A DNA stretch of 24,986 nucleotides. Source: JACCVG01 sp034664165. Lineage in GTDB: Bacteria; Actinomycetota; Thermoleophilia; Solirubrobacterales; Thermoleophilaceae. Location: the NCBI GenBank assembly GCA_034664165.1, contig JAXDIE010000144.1:1-24986 (forward strand), written 5' to 3'. Of the stretch, positions 1-8,489 are shown in pieces (position 1 is the stretch's first letter; each line of letters begins with the position of its first letter). The position numbers and the translations under genes were made by a program. The notes under the pieces were generated by a model, which worked only from the letters and a program-made list of their open reading frames with translations, did not search any database and was not told where the DNA came from.

Positions 1-1416
1 CAGATCCCGCCGAACCTCTCGGACTGGTGGCTGCCGCTGGTTCAGGCGGGGGCAACCGACCTGGGCGGCCTCTCGGCCAACGGCGACCACATCTCGCCCG
101 AGCATGCCTTCCCCTCGCCGCACAAGATGAGGAAGCAGCTGCAGCCCAAGGGCTACGCGCTGACCGAGCGCCTGTGCGTCTACCCGCAGTACATGGACAG
201 CGAGTGGATGGAGCAGGGCGTGCTCGACGTGGTCAAGAGCAAGTACTGGAGCTTCATCCCGCGCCGCGGCTCGGGCCGCACCGATGAGCGCGCTATTCGC
301 AGCGACCTGGCGCCGGGCGCCATCGACCGGGCGAGGAACGGCGAGGTCCTGAGCGAGGACGAGCTCACCGCCCTTTTCGCCGAGACCCGCCCCGAGGTGA
401 TCGAGGACATGCGCCAGGCCGCCGACGAGCTGCGGGCCGAGCTGGCGGGGGAGACGGTGACCTTCGTGGTGAACCGCAACATCAACGTCTCCAACATCTG
501 CATCGTCGGCTGTGCGTTCTGCGGCTTCGGCCAGGGCAAGCGATCGCCCGACGCCTACGAGCACAGCCGCGATGACTTCGAGGCCAAGATCGCCGATGCG
601 GTGGAGTTCGGCGCCACCGAGCTCTGCATCCAGTCGGGGATCCACCCCGACTGGGGCCTCGAGGACTACGAGAAGTGGCTGCGGGTGGCCAAGGAGATGG
701 CGCCCCAGCTGCACCTCCACGCCTACTCGGCGATGGAGGTCGATCACATGTGCGTGACCTCGGGGCTGCCGCCGATCGAGGTCTTCCACCGCCTGCGCGA
801 GGCGGGGCTCGACTCGACCCCCGGCACCGCCGCCGAGGTGCTCCACGATGGTGTGCGCGAGCGGATCTCCCCGAACAAGTTGCCGGTGGCGCGCTGGGTC
901 GAGATCATCGAGGCCTCACACAACGCGGGGCTGCGCTCCACCGTCACCGTGATGTTCGGCCACATCGAGGAGCCCTGGGAGCTGGCCGAGCACATGCGCG
1001 TGGTCCGCGAGCTGCAGGAGAAGACCGGCGGGTTCACCGAGTTCGTGCCGCTCTCCTTCATCCCCTTCCACACGATGCTCGGCCGCACCCACGGCGTCGA
1101 GGAGATCTCCCGCGAGGAGAACCTCAAGCACACTGCCGCCTTCCGCCTGGCCCTGGGCAAGACCATCCCGAGCCTCCAGGCCAGCTGGGTGAAGATGGGG
1201 CTGGATGCCGCCACCGAGGCGCTCCGCTGGGGAGTGAACGACCTGGGCGGCACGCTGATGGAGGAGTCGATCAGCCGCATGGCCGGCAGCTACCACGGCG
1301 TCCGCCTGGAGCCCGAGGACCTGATCGGGGCGGCTCACGCCGCCGGGCGTCCTGCCGCCGAGCGCACCACCCTTTATGAGATCCGCCGCCGGTTCGCGTT
1401 GCCGGTCGCGGCCTGA
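1..1416 (+). CDS. fbiC: FO synthase (fused CofG-CofH type), C-terminal part; 5' end outside window
   Basis: The reading frame is open from base 1 and ends with TGA at 1414-1416, giving 471 residues of a larger protein. FbiC joins the two radical-SAM halves CofG and CofH that make the deazaflavin FO, the chromophore of coenzyme F420, from a tyrosine adduct and a pyrimidine precursor. The first ~45 residues (QIPPNLSDWW, NGDHISPEHAFP) match the end of the CofG half. The CofH half follows, with its iron-sulfur motif CIVGCAFC near residues 168-175 (C-x3-C-x2-C), followed by GFGQGK and later PGTAAEVL, both typical of CofH. The N-terminal CofG radical-SAM motif lies outside the window. A cupin gene starts 22 bp downstream on the same strand, and the other F420 genes converge from the far side. 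Identification is secure; only the 5' end is missing. Confidence 0.95.
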   Translation, partial: QIPPNLSDWWLPLVQAGATDLGGLSANGDHISPEHAFPSPHKMRKQLQPKGYALTERLCVYPQYMDSEWMEQGVLDVVKSKYWSFIPRRGSGRTDERAIRSDLAPGAIDRARNGEVLSEDELTALFAETRPEVIEDMRQAADELRAELAGETVTFVVNRNINVSNICIVGCAFCGFGQGKRSPDAYEHSRDDFEAKIADAVEFGATELCIQSGIHPDWGLEDYEKWLRVAKEMAPQLHLHAYSAMEVDHMCVTSGLPPIEVFHRLREAGLDSTPGTAAEVLHDGVRERISPNKLPVARWVEIIEASHNAGLRSTVTVMFGHIEEPWELAEHMRVVRELQEKTGGFTEFVPLSFIPFHTMLGRTHGVEEISREENLKHTAAFRLALGKTIPSLQASWVKMGLDAATEALRWGVNDLGGTLMEESISRMAGSYHGVRLEPEDLIGAAHAAGRPAAERTTLYEIRRRFALPVAA

Positions 1417-1438
1417 GCATCCATCCACAGGAGGACAC

Positions 1439-1816
1439 ATGAGCGATTTCACGATCAAGAGCATCGACGACATGCGGGGCACGTTCGGCGGGGGCTTCAA
1501 GCTCGCCCGTGCCGAGCTTGGAGTCACCTCGTTCGGCATGCAGGTGCTGGACATGCCCTCGGGCTTCGCCGACTACCCCGAGCACACCGACGATGAGCAG
1601 GAAGAGGTCTTTATCCCGCTCTCCGGCTCCGGCGAGATGATTCTCGACGGCGAGAGCCACGCGCTGAGCCCCGGAATGATGATCCGCGTGGGGCACAACG
1701 TGACCCGCAAGATCGTGCCGGGGCCCGATGGCATCCGGGTCATCGCCCTGGGCGCCTGTCCGGGCAAGGCGTTTGAGCCCAACCCGACCACAGACCTCGC
1801 CGCGCTCGAGGCCTAG
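1439..1816 (+). CDS. small cupin-domain protein downstream of fbiC
   Basis: This 125-residue protein is a single cupin barrel. The central PEHTDDEQEEVFIPLSGSGE and the following HALSPGMMIRVGHNVTRK resemble the two conserved cupin motifs. His and Glu residues of motif 1 (EHTDDEQEE) could bind a metal. No signal peptide or membrane segment is visible, so it is probably cytoplasmic. The ATG at 1439 was chosen because a strong AGGAGG (1429-1434) lies 4 nt upstream and because the cupin fold begins soon after; an in-frame ATG at 1376 lies inside fbiC. The 22-bp gap to fbiC suggests cotranscription, so a role linked to FO or F420 is possible, but that is inference from position. Substrate is unknown. 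Confidence 0.85.
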   Translation: MSDFTIKSIDDMRGTFGGGFKLARAELGVTSFGMQVLDMPSGFADYPEHTDDEQEEVFIPLSGSGEMILDGESHALSPGMMIRVGHNVTRKIVPGPDGIRVIALGACPGKAFEPNPTTDLAALEA

Positions 1817-1870
1817 CCGACGAACTGCCCCGCCCGACGAAGCGCCGTAAGGGCATGACCCCGGTGGGGC

Positions 1871-2617
1871 CTAGAGAAACAGGTCCTCGGCGGGCGGTCG
1901 CCTCAGGGCGGCCGCCCCGGGGCCGTCCTCGGCGGTGACGAACCGGCCGAGGCCCCGTGCGAGCACCACGGGCTCGGCGCCGTCCTTGGCCCTGGCCAGG
2001 TCGGCAGCAGCGGCCAGCGAGTCGGCCACTGCGATCTGGGTCGCGGCCAGCTCGCGGCCCCGGCTGTCCGCCCGGCCGCGCCAGTCGTCCTCCGGGAGCA
2101 GGCCCGCCGCGCCGATGGCCACATCGACCTGCCCGATCCGCCAGGCGCGCCCGAAGCTGTCGGTGATGACCACGGCGGGCGCCACACCACGGACTTCGGC
2201 TATCCGGGCGCGCAGGCTCCGGGCGGAGCCATCGGGGTCGACCGGCAGCAGCAGGGCATGGTCGTCGTCGACGTTCGACTGGTCGACGCCCGCGTTGGCG
2301 CACACGAAGCCATGGTGGGTGCGGCAGATCAGGACGCCGCGCTGCGAGCGGATCAGTTGCTCGGTCTCATCGAGAATCAGCTGAACCAGGCGCGGATCGT
2401 GGCCGGAGCCGGCAGCCAGTTCCCGGGCCTCGTCGCCGGCGGTGACCGTGTCGAGGGCCACCGACCGGCCCTCCGCCTTCGACACGACCTTCTGGGCGAT
2501 CAGGACCACGTCGGTCCCCGCCAGGTCCTCCGGCAGCGCGGTGGCAACGAGCGTGCCCAGGTCGGCCCCTGGCATGACCTCCGGGATGCCTCCCACGGAG
2601 CTGAGGGTGAGTTCCAA
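1871..2617 (-). CDS. cofE: coenzyme F420-0:L-glutamate ligase, stand-alone CofE domain
   Basis: CofE adds L-glutamate residues to F420-0 using GTP, producing the polyglutamate tail of F420. The 248-residue protein has the family N-terminus (MPGADLGTLVATAL, then DVVLIAQKVVSKAEGR near residues 36-51) and the central DSFGRAWRIGQVDVAIGAAG near 152-171. The start is a TTG at 2615-2617, 8 nt after the cofC stop. I see no good ribosome-binding site, so translation is probably coupled to cofC. Mycobacterial FbiB carries an additional FMN-binding nitroreductase-like domain at its C-terminus. Here the protein stops after the CofE domain, so the dehydro-F420 reductase activity must be elsewhere or differently encoded. 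It converges with the cupin gene across a 54-bp gap. Confidence 0.92.
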   Translation of the reverse strand: MELTLSSVGGIPEVMPGADLGTLVATALPEDLAGTDVVLIAQKVVSKAEGRSVALDTVTAGDEARELAAGSGHDPRLVQLILDETEQLIRSQRGVLICRTHHGFVCANAGVDQSNVDDDHALLLPVDPDGSARSLRARIAEVRGVAPAVVITDSFGRAWRIGQVDVAIGAAGLLPEDDWRGRADSRGRELAATQIAVADSLAAAADLARAKDGAEPVVLARGLGRFVTAEDGPGAAALRRPPAEDLFL

Positions 2618-2625
2618 GAGCGGGC

Positions 2626-3354
2626 TCAGGGCGTTCGTGGCCCCCCGGTGACGGCGTCCCGGATCCGCCCGGCCGCTGCGGCAAGGCCGCTGCCTTCCAT
2701 TCGGCCCAGCTGAAGGATCGAGCCACGGGTGCGCGGCGCCACCCGCCTTTCGCTCTCCAGGACCCCGATGAGGGCGTCCAGGTCCTCGGGGGTGTCCACG
2801 TCGAGCATCAGCGATTCGATCTCGTCGACCCGGAACGTAAGACCCCCCGAACGGGCGGCGCTGGTGTGGCGCTCGAGGCTCCCGGGGCCGAAGCTGGGCT
2901 CGAAGGCGCCAGGCGGACTGATGAGCAGGGCGTTGGTCCCGGTCCGGTGGCGGTCGGGGACGATGACCAGGTCCAGGGAGTCCGCCTGGCTGCGCAGGAG
3001 CAGATCGTCGATCACGGCGGCATCCATGAGCGGCGCATCCCCGGGTACGAGCAGCACTCGCTCGAATCCGGCCACCAGGGCGTGCCGGACGCCCACCAGG
3101 GTGGCCGCCGACTGTCCGGCGCGCTCCTCATCGGGCAGGAGGGTCACGGGCTCGCCGATCAGCGCGGCCTCGACCTCGTGGTCGCTCGTGACCACGGCCA
3201 CCGCGTCGAGGCCCTGGACGCGCCGCAGCGACGCCAGCACGTCGGCGAACATAGCCTGGGCCAGCGCCTGCCGGGCGCCGCCGCCGATGCCGGTGGAGAG
3301 CCGCGACTTGGCCTCCGTGAAGCGCTTCATTGGGAGGATCGCGATTGTTCGCAT
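2626..3354 (-). CDS. cofC: phosphoenolpyruvate/2-phospholactate guanylyltransferase (CofC/FbiD)
   Basis: CofC activates a phosphorylated three-carbon acid (2-phospho-L-lactate in archaea, phosphoenolpyruvate in actinobacteria) with GTP, giving the donor used by CofD. The 242-residue protein starts MRTIAILPMKRF followed by TEAKSRLS, the nucleotidyltransferase entry motif. It continues with VVTSDHEVE, then VLLVPGDAPLMD near residues 103-114, which is the acidic metal-binding region. I chose ATG 3352-3354 over the in-frame GTG at 3367-3369 because AAGGG sits about 4 nt before the ATG and the protein fold begins there. The gene lies between cofD (16-nt gap upstream) and cofE (8-nt gap downstream), a tight minus-strand operon. 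Substrate preference cannot be read from the sequence. Confidence 0.92.
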   Translation of the reverse strand: MRTIAILPMKRFTEAKSRLSTGIGGGARQALAQAMFADVLASLRRVQGLDAVAVVTSDHEVEAALIGEPVTLLPDEERAGQSAATLVGVRHALVAGFERVLLVPGDAPLMDAAVIDDLLLRSQADSLDLVIVPDRHRTGTNALLISPPGAFEPSFGPGSLERHTSAARSGGLTFRVDEIESLMLDVDTPEDLDALIGVLESERRVAPRTRGSILQLGRMEGSGLAAAAGRIRDAVTGGPRTP

Positions 3355-3370
3355 CGTGCCCTTGGGCACC

Positions 3371-4279
3371 CTACTGACGCAGGCTCAGCGCGAAGTCCAG
3401 GCTCTGCTGCGCCAGGCCCCGGCGGTCATCGGCGGTGGCCATCAGAGTCCGCACTGTGAGCGAGGGGAGACCTGGCACCGGGTCCTGCTCGTCGCTCACC
3501 ACTCCGTGGATCACCCCGTCGTAGGCCTGGGCAATCCCGGCAGCGCCGAGGGCCCAGCCCGCCTGGCGGCAGAAGGCCTCCGTTGGCCCCTTGATGGCGC
3601 GCCCGGCCACGAACGGGCTGACCGCGACAACCGGCGCACCCGAGGCGGCCAGAGCGTCCTGCATCCCCGGGACGGCCAGGATCGGGCCGATCGAGATCGC
3701 CGGGTTGGACGGCCCGATCACGATGGCCTCCGCGGCGGCGATCGCGGCAAGCACCTCAGGGGTGGGGCGGGCCGCCCCGATGCCCTCGAACTCGAGGTCT
3801 TCGGGTTCGGCGTCCCGCTTCAGGATCAGGAACTCCTGGAGCGGGAGCCATTCGCCGGCCGCCTGCACCCGCGTCCTCACCGGTTGATCGGCCATCGGCA
3901 GGACCTGGGCCTCCACGCCCAGCCCTGAAGACACGGCGGCGTGGGCCTCCGTAAGGCGCCTGCCCTGGTCCAGCAGGGCGGTCCTGATCAGGCACATGGC
4001 CAGGTCGCGGTCGCCCAGCCGGAACCACGCCGGCGCGCCGGCGGCCTCCAGCGCGTCCATCACGTTCCAGGTGTCGCCCTCGATGCCCCAGCCGCGGTCG
4101 TCGATCAGATCGGCCAGCCAGTAGGTCACAAGATCCGGGTCGGGGGAGACGTGGGCGCCGTGCATCACCGAGTCATCGCCGGTGTTCACCACCACAGCCA
4201 GGCCGGCCGGGCCCACCACGTCGAGCATCCCCCGTGCCAGTTTGGCGCCGCCAGTGCCGCCTGCGAGTACGACGATCAT
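3371..4279 (-). CDS. cofD: 2-phospho-L-lactate / enolpyruvyl transferase (CofD/FbiA)
   Basis: CofD transfers the activated phospho-acid from the CofC product onto FO, giving F420-0 or dehydro-F420-0. The 302-residue protein has the glycine-rich start MIVVLAGGTGGAKLARG, then NTGDDS near residue 34, DPDLVTYWLADLID near 52-65 with GWGIEGDTWN, and IGPSNPAISIGP near 190-201, all characteristic of the family. It is first in the minus-strand cofD-cofC-cofE operon. The ATG at 4277-4279 is preceded by a -10-like box 9 nt upstream and no ribosome-binding site, so the message is probably leaderless. Length is normal for the family and I see no missing segment. Confidence 0.95.
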   Translation of the reverse strand: MIVVLAGGTGGAKLARGMLDVVGPAGLAVVVNTGDDSVMHGAHVSPDPDLVTYWLADLIDDRGWGIEGDTWNVMDALEAAGAPAWFRLGDRDLAMCLIRTALLDQGRRLTEAHAAVSSGLGVEAQVLPMADQPVRTRVQAAGEWLPLQEFLILKRDAEPEDLEFEGIGAARPTPEVLAAIAAAEAIVIGPSNPAISIGPILAVPGMQDALAASGAPVVAVSPFVAGRAIKGPTEAFCRQAGWALGAAGIAQAYDGVIHGVVSDEQDPVPGLPSLTVRTLMATADDRRGLAQQSLDFALSLRQ

Positions 4280-4288
4280 CGGCGCGCG

Positions 4289-4296
4289 AGCCTATA
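4289..4296 (-). promoter_or_regulatory. -10 region for cofD (leaderless)
   Basis: Read on the minus strand the sequence is TATAGGCT, containing TATAGG and TAGGCT. The box ends 9 nt before the cofD ATG, so transcription should begin at or next to the start codon. The same stretch read on the plus strand contains TATAGA, which might serve the divergent gene at 4330. Confidence 0.5.
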
Positions 4297-4329
4297 GATG
4301 TGGCGACCTGGGCATGATGTAGAGCAGCA

Positions 4330-5250
4330 ATGCCCGGCGATCGCCAAGTCAGCATCCGCGAGGTGGGCCCGCGTGACGGGTTCCAGAACGAGCCCGAGAT
4401 CATCGGGACGGCAGACAAGGTTCGCCTGGTCGAGATGCTCGCTCGCACCGGGCTGCGGCGGCTCGAGGTCACGAGCTTCGTGCGCGCCGACGTCATCCCG
4501 CAGCTCTCCGACGGCGCGGAGGTCCTGCGAGAGGCGGAGATCCCGGACGAGGTCTCGGTTTCGGTCCTGATCCCCAACGAGCGCGGGCTTGAGAACGCGC
4601 TTGCGCTGCGCGAGCACTTCCAGGAGATCAACGTCTTCCTGTCGGCGAGCGAGACCCACAACCAGAAGAACGTGAACCGCTCGATCGAGGAGTCCCTCAC
4701 GGGGCTGGAGCACACCCTGGCGCGGGCCACGGGGGAAGGGCTGCGCTGCGAGGGCGTGATCTCTGTGTCCTTCGGCTGCCCCTACGAGGGTCATGTCGAG
4801 CCGGCCAAGGTCTTCGGCATCGCCGAGCGGCTGGTAGCCGCCGGGTGCGTCGAAGTCGGTTTCGGGGACACCACCGGCATGGCCAACCCGGTCCAGGTAC
4901 GGGAGTTCTTCGCCCAAGCCTTCGAGCGCCTGCCGGACGTGGAGCTCACCGCGCACTTCCACAATACGCGCGGCCAGGGCCTGGCCAACGCGCTGGCCTC
5001 ACTGGAGTCGGGCGTCCGCTCGTTCGAGTCCTCGTTCGGCGAGCTGGGGGGATGTCCCGTGCCGAAGGGCGCGACCGGGAACATCGCCAGCGAGGACCTC
5101 GTGTCGATGCTGCACGAGATGGGGTACCAGACCGGGGTCGACCTCCAGGCGTTGGTGGAGTGCGCGCGTGAGGTGCAGAGCGTGCTGGGGCGCCCGCTCG
5201 GCTCACACCTGCTCACGGCGGGCCCAGTCGACTGGGCCGGGAGCGCTTAG
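4330..5250 (+). CDS. hydroxymethylglutaryl-CoA lyase family protein
   Basis: HMG-CoA lyases cleave 3-hydroxy-3-methylglutaryl-CoA to acetyl-CoA and acetoacetate, the last step of leucine breakdown. The 306-residue protein opens with VSIREVGPRDGFQNEP, the family TIM-barrel entry containing the catalytic Arg-Asp. It then has VTSFV, VSFGCPYEGHVEP, GFGDTTGMANP near residues 177-187, HFHNTRGQGLAN with the metal-binding His pair, and GELGGCPVPKGATGN with the catalytic-loop cysteine. The ATG fits the usual family N-terminus. Its stop codon overlaps the stop of the convergent S15-type gene by 4 bases. Other members of this superfamily use different acyl-CoA substrates, so the substrate is likely but not certain. 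Confidence 0.88.
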   Translation: MPGDRQVSIREVGPRDGFQNEPEIIGTADKVRLVEMLARTGLRRLEVTSFVRADVIPQLSDGAEVLREAEIPDEVSVSVLIPNERGLENALALREHFQEINVFLSASETHNQKNVNRSIEESLTGLEHTLARATGEGLRCEGVISVSFGCPYEGHVEPAKVFGIAERLVAAGCVEVGFGDTTGMANPVQVREFFAQAFERLPDVELTAHFHNTRGQGLANALASLESGVRSFESSFGELGGCPVPKGATGNIASEDLVSMLHEMGYQTGVDLQALVECAREVQSVLGRPLGSHLLTAGPVDWAGSA

Positions 5251-7064
5251 CGTCCGAGCGCGGCGCGCGCCCGCTTGGCTGAGGCCACGGGCAGGCTCAC
5301 GACGCCGGGGTTGCCGGCGCTCGTCAGGATCGTGACCGGCTGGGGGAGGATGTTGCCGCGGTAGGCCAGATCGCTGCCCGCCACCACCAGCTGGATCCGG
5401 TGGCCCTTTGCGAAGCGGTGGACGATTCCCGGAAGCGCGACGTCCACGTGCTCATCGGTCACCGGGATTCGCACGGGCGCGAGCAGCCGGTGCGAGAGGG
5501 TCAAATCGCCGTCGGGCGCCACGTCGTAGAGCTTGAAGAAGAGCACGGTGTAGCCGGCGGGGCTGGTGGCGCCGGTCAGCGACTGCAGCGGAGCGGACAG
5601 ATCGACGCTCACCTTCGGGATGCCGGCTACGTCAACGGGCTTCTCGAGAGGCGCAGAGCTGTAGGACGTGGCGGTCCCGGGCGCGTCGAAGAGCGGGATG
5701 TTCTGGTCCAGCGCGGATATCTCGGTTGCGCTCGTGCTCACCTCTGGCGGTGCCAGGAAGGAGCTCGACCCGGTCGCGGCGGACTTGCGATCGGCCACGA
5801 GGTCGTGGCTGCCCGACACGAAGAGGTCCCGGGTCGCCACGCCCGGATAGCGGTCGCGGCAGGCGTAGGCCGGTGCCGCGTTGTCGTCCGGGGCGACATC
5901 GATCCAATCGCGGAAGAAACAGAAGTCGTGGGTGGGCTCGGGGCCCGTGTCGCGGAGGTAGTGGTCGAACCACTTGAAGACGACGGTGCCCTCGTAGCTG
6001 TGGCGGGGGTGCTTCTCGTCGAACTCACCAGGCTCCTTCGAGCCGCCGCTGTGCCCCCACGACTGCCAGATGAGCTTCACGGGCACGTCGTTCTTGCGTA
6101 GCGCGTCGTACGTCGCGACCGACTCGTTGAGGTTGAACAGCGTGTCGGCTTCGCCCTGCATCAGGAGTGTCGGGATCTTGATGCCATCGATGAACTGGCC
6201 CACCGACGCATGGCGCAGCAGCTTCAGGGTCGCGGCGTCGGGTGTGTTGGCTACGGCGTTGTTGATCAGCGATGGGCACACCTGCGGATCGAAGTTCGGG
6301 CAGATACCGCTGGTGAGCCGTGTCAGGTCCTCGGGCGCGTGCACGATGCCCTGCTGCATGCCTACCACTGCGAACTCGAGTGCCCAGATGAACTTGGGCA
6401 CGCCCGGGGTGGCGCTTGTCACGCCCTTCTTGAGGTCGGTGCTGTTGGGCACGAAGGAGTAGGACAGGTCGTTCCAGGTGATGATCGGGACGATCGTGTC
6501 CAGGCGCGGATCGATTCCGGCCGCGGCGTACTGCACCTGGCCGCCGTAGGACCCGCCGACCATTCCCACCCGTGGGTCGTCGCCGTGGCGGCGGCCATCA
6601 CTTCCCTTCTTGTCGTGCGCCACGTAGTTGACGGTGGTGCCGTCCTTCGCGGCCTTGCCGCCGCCCAGGAACGAGATGAGCTGCGAGGCGACCTTGCCGT
6701 CCCAGTCGCGGTCGTCGAGCTGGATCTTGCAGCCCGATCCGCCGAAGCCCAGACCCGAATAGGAGAGGACCACGTAGCCGTCGCGCGCGCCCGCGCTGGC
6801 GAGATTGCGCTGGCTGTTCTTTGACCCTCCGAAGCCGTTGGTGGTGAGGATGGCCGCGGCCCGGTGCTTTGCAGTGGCCGACTTGGGCCTATAGAGGTCG
6901 CCGATGACGTCGCAGTGCGTGTCGTCCTTGGGCCCGACGACGGTGTCGAAGTGCAGCGTCTGGACGGTGAAGGCGCCGGCCGAAGCCGAGGCGGGCATGG
7001 CGCCGAGAGCCAGCGCCAGCGCGCCCACGGCGAGCATCGTCTTACCCCTGAGAGTCCCCCTCAT
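5247..7064 (-). CDS. secreted S15/CocE-type alpha/beta hydrolase
   Basis: The 605-residue protein starts with a signal peptide (MRGTLRGKTMLAVGALALAL, Ala-rich cleavage region near residue 28), so it is probably exported. The body matches the X-Pro dipeptidyl-peptidase/CocE fold. The nucleophile elbow GMVGGSYGG lies near residue 172, the acid in LLMQGEADTLFN near 306, and the histidine in WGHSGG near 337. A C-terminal jelly-roll domain follows (VDVAGIPKVSVDLSAPL onward), with HRFAKGHRIQLVVAGSD near the end. Peptidase versus esterase activity cannot be decided. It lies 45 bp downstream of the subtilisin-like gene on the same strand, so the two may be cotranscribed as an extracellular degradation pair. 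The TAA stop shares 4 bases with the convergent lyase gene. Confidence 0.85.
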   Translation of the reverse strand: MRGTLRGKTMLAVGALALALGAMPASASAGAFTVQTLHFDTVVGPKDDTHCDVIGDLYRPKSATAKHRAAAILTTNGFGGSKNSQRNLASAGARDGYVVLSYSGLGFGGSGCKIQLDDRDWDGKVASQLISFLGGGKAAKDGTTVNYVAHDKKGSDGRRHGDDPRVGMVGGSYGGQVQYAAAGIDPRLDTIVPIITWNDLSYSFVPNSTDLKKGVTSATPGVPKFIWALEFAVVGMQQGIVHAPEDLTRLTSGICPNFDPQVCPSLINNAVANTPDAATLKLLRHASVGQFIDGIKIPTLLMQGEADTLFNLNESVATYDALRKNDVPVKLIWQSWGHSGGSKEPGEFDEKHPRHSYEGTVVFKWFDHYLRDTGPEPTHDFCFFRDWIDVAPDDNAAPAYACRDRYPGVATRDLFVSGSHDLVADRKSAATGSSSFLAPPEVSTSATEISALDQNIPLFDAPGTATSYSSAPLEKPVDVAGIPKVSVDLSAPLQSLTGATSPAGYTVLFFKLYDVAPDGDLTLSHRLLAPVRIPVTDEHVDVALPGIVHRFAKGHRIQLVVAGSDLAYRGNILPQPVTILTSAGNPGVVSLPVASAKRARAALGR

Positions 7065-7109
7065 CGCCCTAACTGTCCCACACGCGAGCGGGTCCGGGCG
7101 TCGCTCGGC

Positions 7110-8375
7110 CTACTTGCCCTTGTAGGAGCAGCTGCCGCCCAGCGCGTTGCACAGGTTCAGGCGGCCGAAGCCGAACTTGCTGTCGCGGCCCTTGCGGCCC
7201 AGGTCGTCGGCGGTCTGGTCAAGCTGCTTGCGGATTCGCTTGGCCGTCCAGGAAGGGTGCATGTCGCTGACCAGCGCGGCGGCTCCGGCCACGACGGGGG
7301 TGGCCTGCGACGTGCCGGAATAGCGAACGTATCCACCGCCCAGCTGGAGCGAGAGGATCTGGTCTCCAGGGGCCGCCAGCTCGACGTCGTCGTTCATGTT
7401 GGAGAAGCTCGCACGGCCATCGGAGGCGTTGGTGGCCGCCACGGAGATCACCTGCTTGGCGCCGGCTGGATGGCGGGTGGCCAGTATGCCCTCGTTTCCG
7501 GCAGCCGCCACCAGGACGGCTCCCTTGCCACCGTGCCAGGCGTGGCTCAGGGCGTTCTGGACTGTCGAGGAGTAGCCGGACTCGAAGCTCATCGAGATCA
7601 CATCGGCGCCGTGGTCGGCGGCCCATTCGATGCATGCGGCAACGTCGGCAACGTCGCCGTCACCGGGAGTGCCAAGTATGTCGTCCACAACGGGAAGCCC
7701 GCCCTCGCCCAGGGCGCGGCAGATCAGCAGCGGCGAGTTGAATGCGACCCCCGCGATTCCCTCTGAGTTGTCAGTCGCGGCCCCGAGGATCCCGGCCGTG
7801 TGGGTCCCATGGCCGTTGGTGTCGAAACAGGATCCCTCGGTGAACCGGCGCCCGAGGCCCAGCAGTGGCGAGCCGGATTCGGCACAGCCGGCGATCCGGC
7901 CGGCCAGATCGGGGTGTTGGTCGTCCACTCCGGTGTCGACCACGGCGACCCGCGCCCCGCCCGATGAGGGGAAGCGGCCGAGCTTGGCCAGGGCCCAGCC
8001 CTCGGGCGCGTCGACGTCGAAGTCACCCGGGCTGTTCAGGCCAATCTGCTGGCCGAACTCGGGGTCGTTGGGAACGGCGCGGGACCCGGCGGTGGTCACG
8101 CGCTGGTTGGGCTCGGCGTATTTCACGCCGGGCAGTTCGGCCAGGTCATCAGAGGCCTGCTGCGCGGACCCGGTCACCCGCATCACTCGTGCACCAAGGC
8201 CGTGGACGGCGCCGAGCCCGCCCAGCACGTCGTCTGCGGCGCGCACAGCGGACCGCTGGGCCGGTGTCGCGTCCTTCTTGAAGGCGACGATCACGTCGGA
8301 CGCCGAGGCGGCGGCGGGGGCCGCCAGGCAGGCCGCGATGGTGGCGATCAGGGTGATGAGCCGGCGCGAGTGCAC
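7110..8375 (-). CDS. secreted subtilisin-like serine protease (S8) with propeptide
   Basis: The 421-residue protein begins with a signal peptide (VHSRRLITLIATIAACLAAP, then AAASAS). An inhibitor-I9-like propeptide follows, from DVIVAFKKDATPAQRSAV to PGVKYAEPNQRV. The catalytic domain has all triad motifs: Asp in VAVVDTGVDDQHPDL near residue 147, His in NGHGTHTAGILG near 190, oxyanion Asn in AAAGNEG near 293, and Ser in SGTSQATPVVAGAAAL near 354. It ends shortly after FGFGRLNLCNALGGSC, so there is no extra C-terminal domain. The frame stays open far upstream, but that stretch is antisense to the gene at 8490. The start is therefore GTG 8373-8375, with GTG 8394-8396 as an alternative. No clear ribosome-binding site is visible. 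Confidence 0.88.
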   Translation of the reverse strand: MHSRRLITLIATIAACLAAPAAASASDVIVAFKKDATPAQRSAVRAADDVLGGLGAVHGLGARVMRVTGSAQQASDDLAELPGVKYAEPNQRVTTAGSRAVPNDPEFGQQIGLNSPGDFDVDAPEGWALAKLGRFPSSGGARVAVVDTGVDDQHPDLAGRIAGCAESGSPLLGLGRRFTEGSCFDTNGHGTHTAGILGAATDNSEGIAGVAFNSPLLICRALGEGGLPVVDDILGTPGDGDVADVAACIEWAADHGADVISMSFESGYSSTVQNALSHAWHGGKGAVLVAAAGNEGILATRHPAGAKQVISVAATNASDGRASFSNMNDDVELAAPGDQILSLQLGGGYVRYSGTSQATPVVAGAAALVSDMHPSWTAKRIRKQLDQTADDLGRKGRDSKFGFGRLNLCNALGGSCSYKGK

Positions 8376-8437
8376 CGGGGTAGGTAAACACAGCACGCCG
8401 CCCCGGTGCCGCACGCGGTCGGCGCGACGGTCCCATG

Positions 8438-8443
8438 TAGGCT
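8438..8443 (+). promoter_or_regulatory. -10 box (TAGGCT) for the 3-hydroxyacyl-CoA dehydrogenase gene
   Basis: TAGGCT lies 46 nt before the ATG at 8490 in the divergent gap with the protease gene. No clear -35 is seen. The predicted leader of about 40 nt contains the AGGAGA ribosome-binding site at 8475-8480. Confidence 0.35.
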
Positions 8444-8489
8444 CATCGCGCTCAAGAACTTCGCTTACAAAGACAGGAGAAAGCAGCAC

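Noticed and set aside
1859..1869. CCCC-GGT-GGGG hairpin between the cupin and cofE genes as a bidirectional terminator
   Set aside because: Four base pairs with no T-run on either side is too weak to call.
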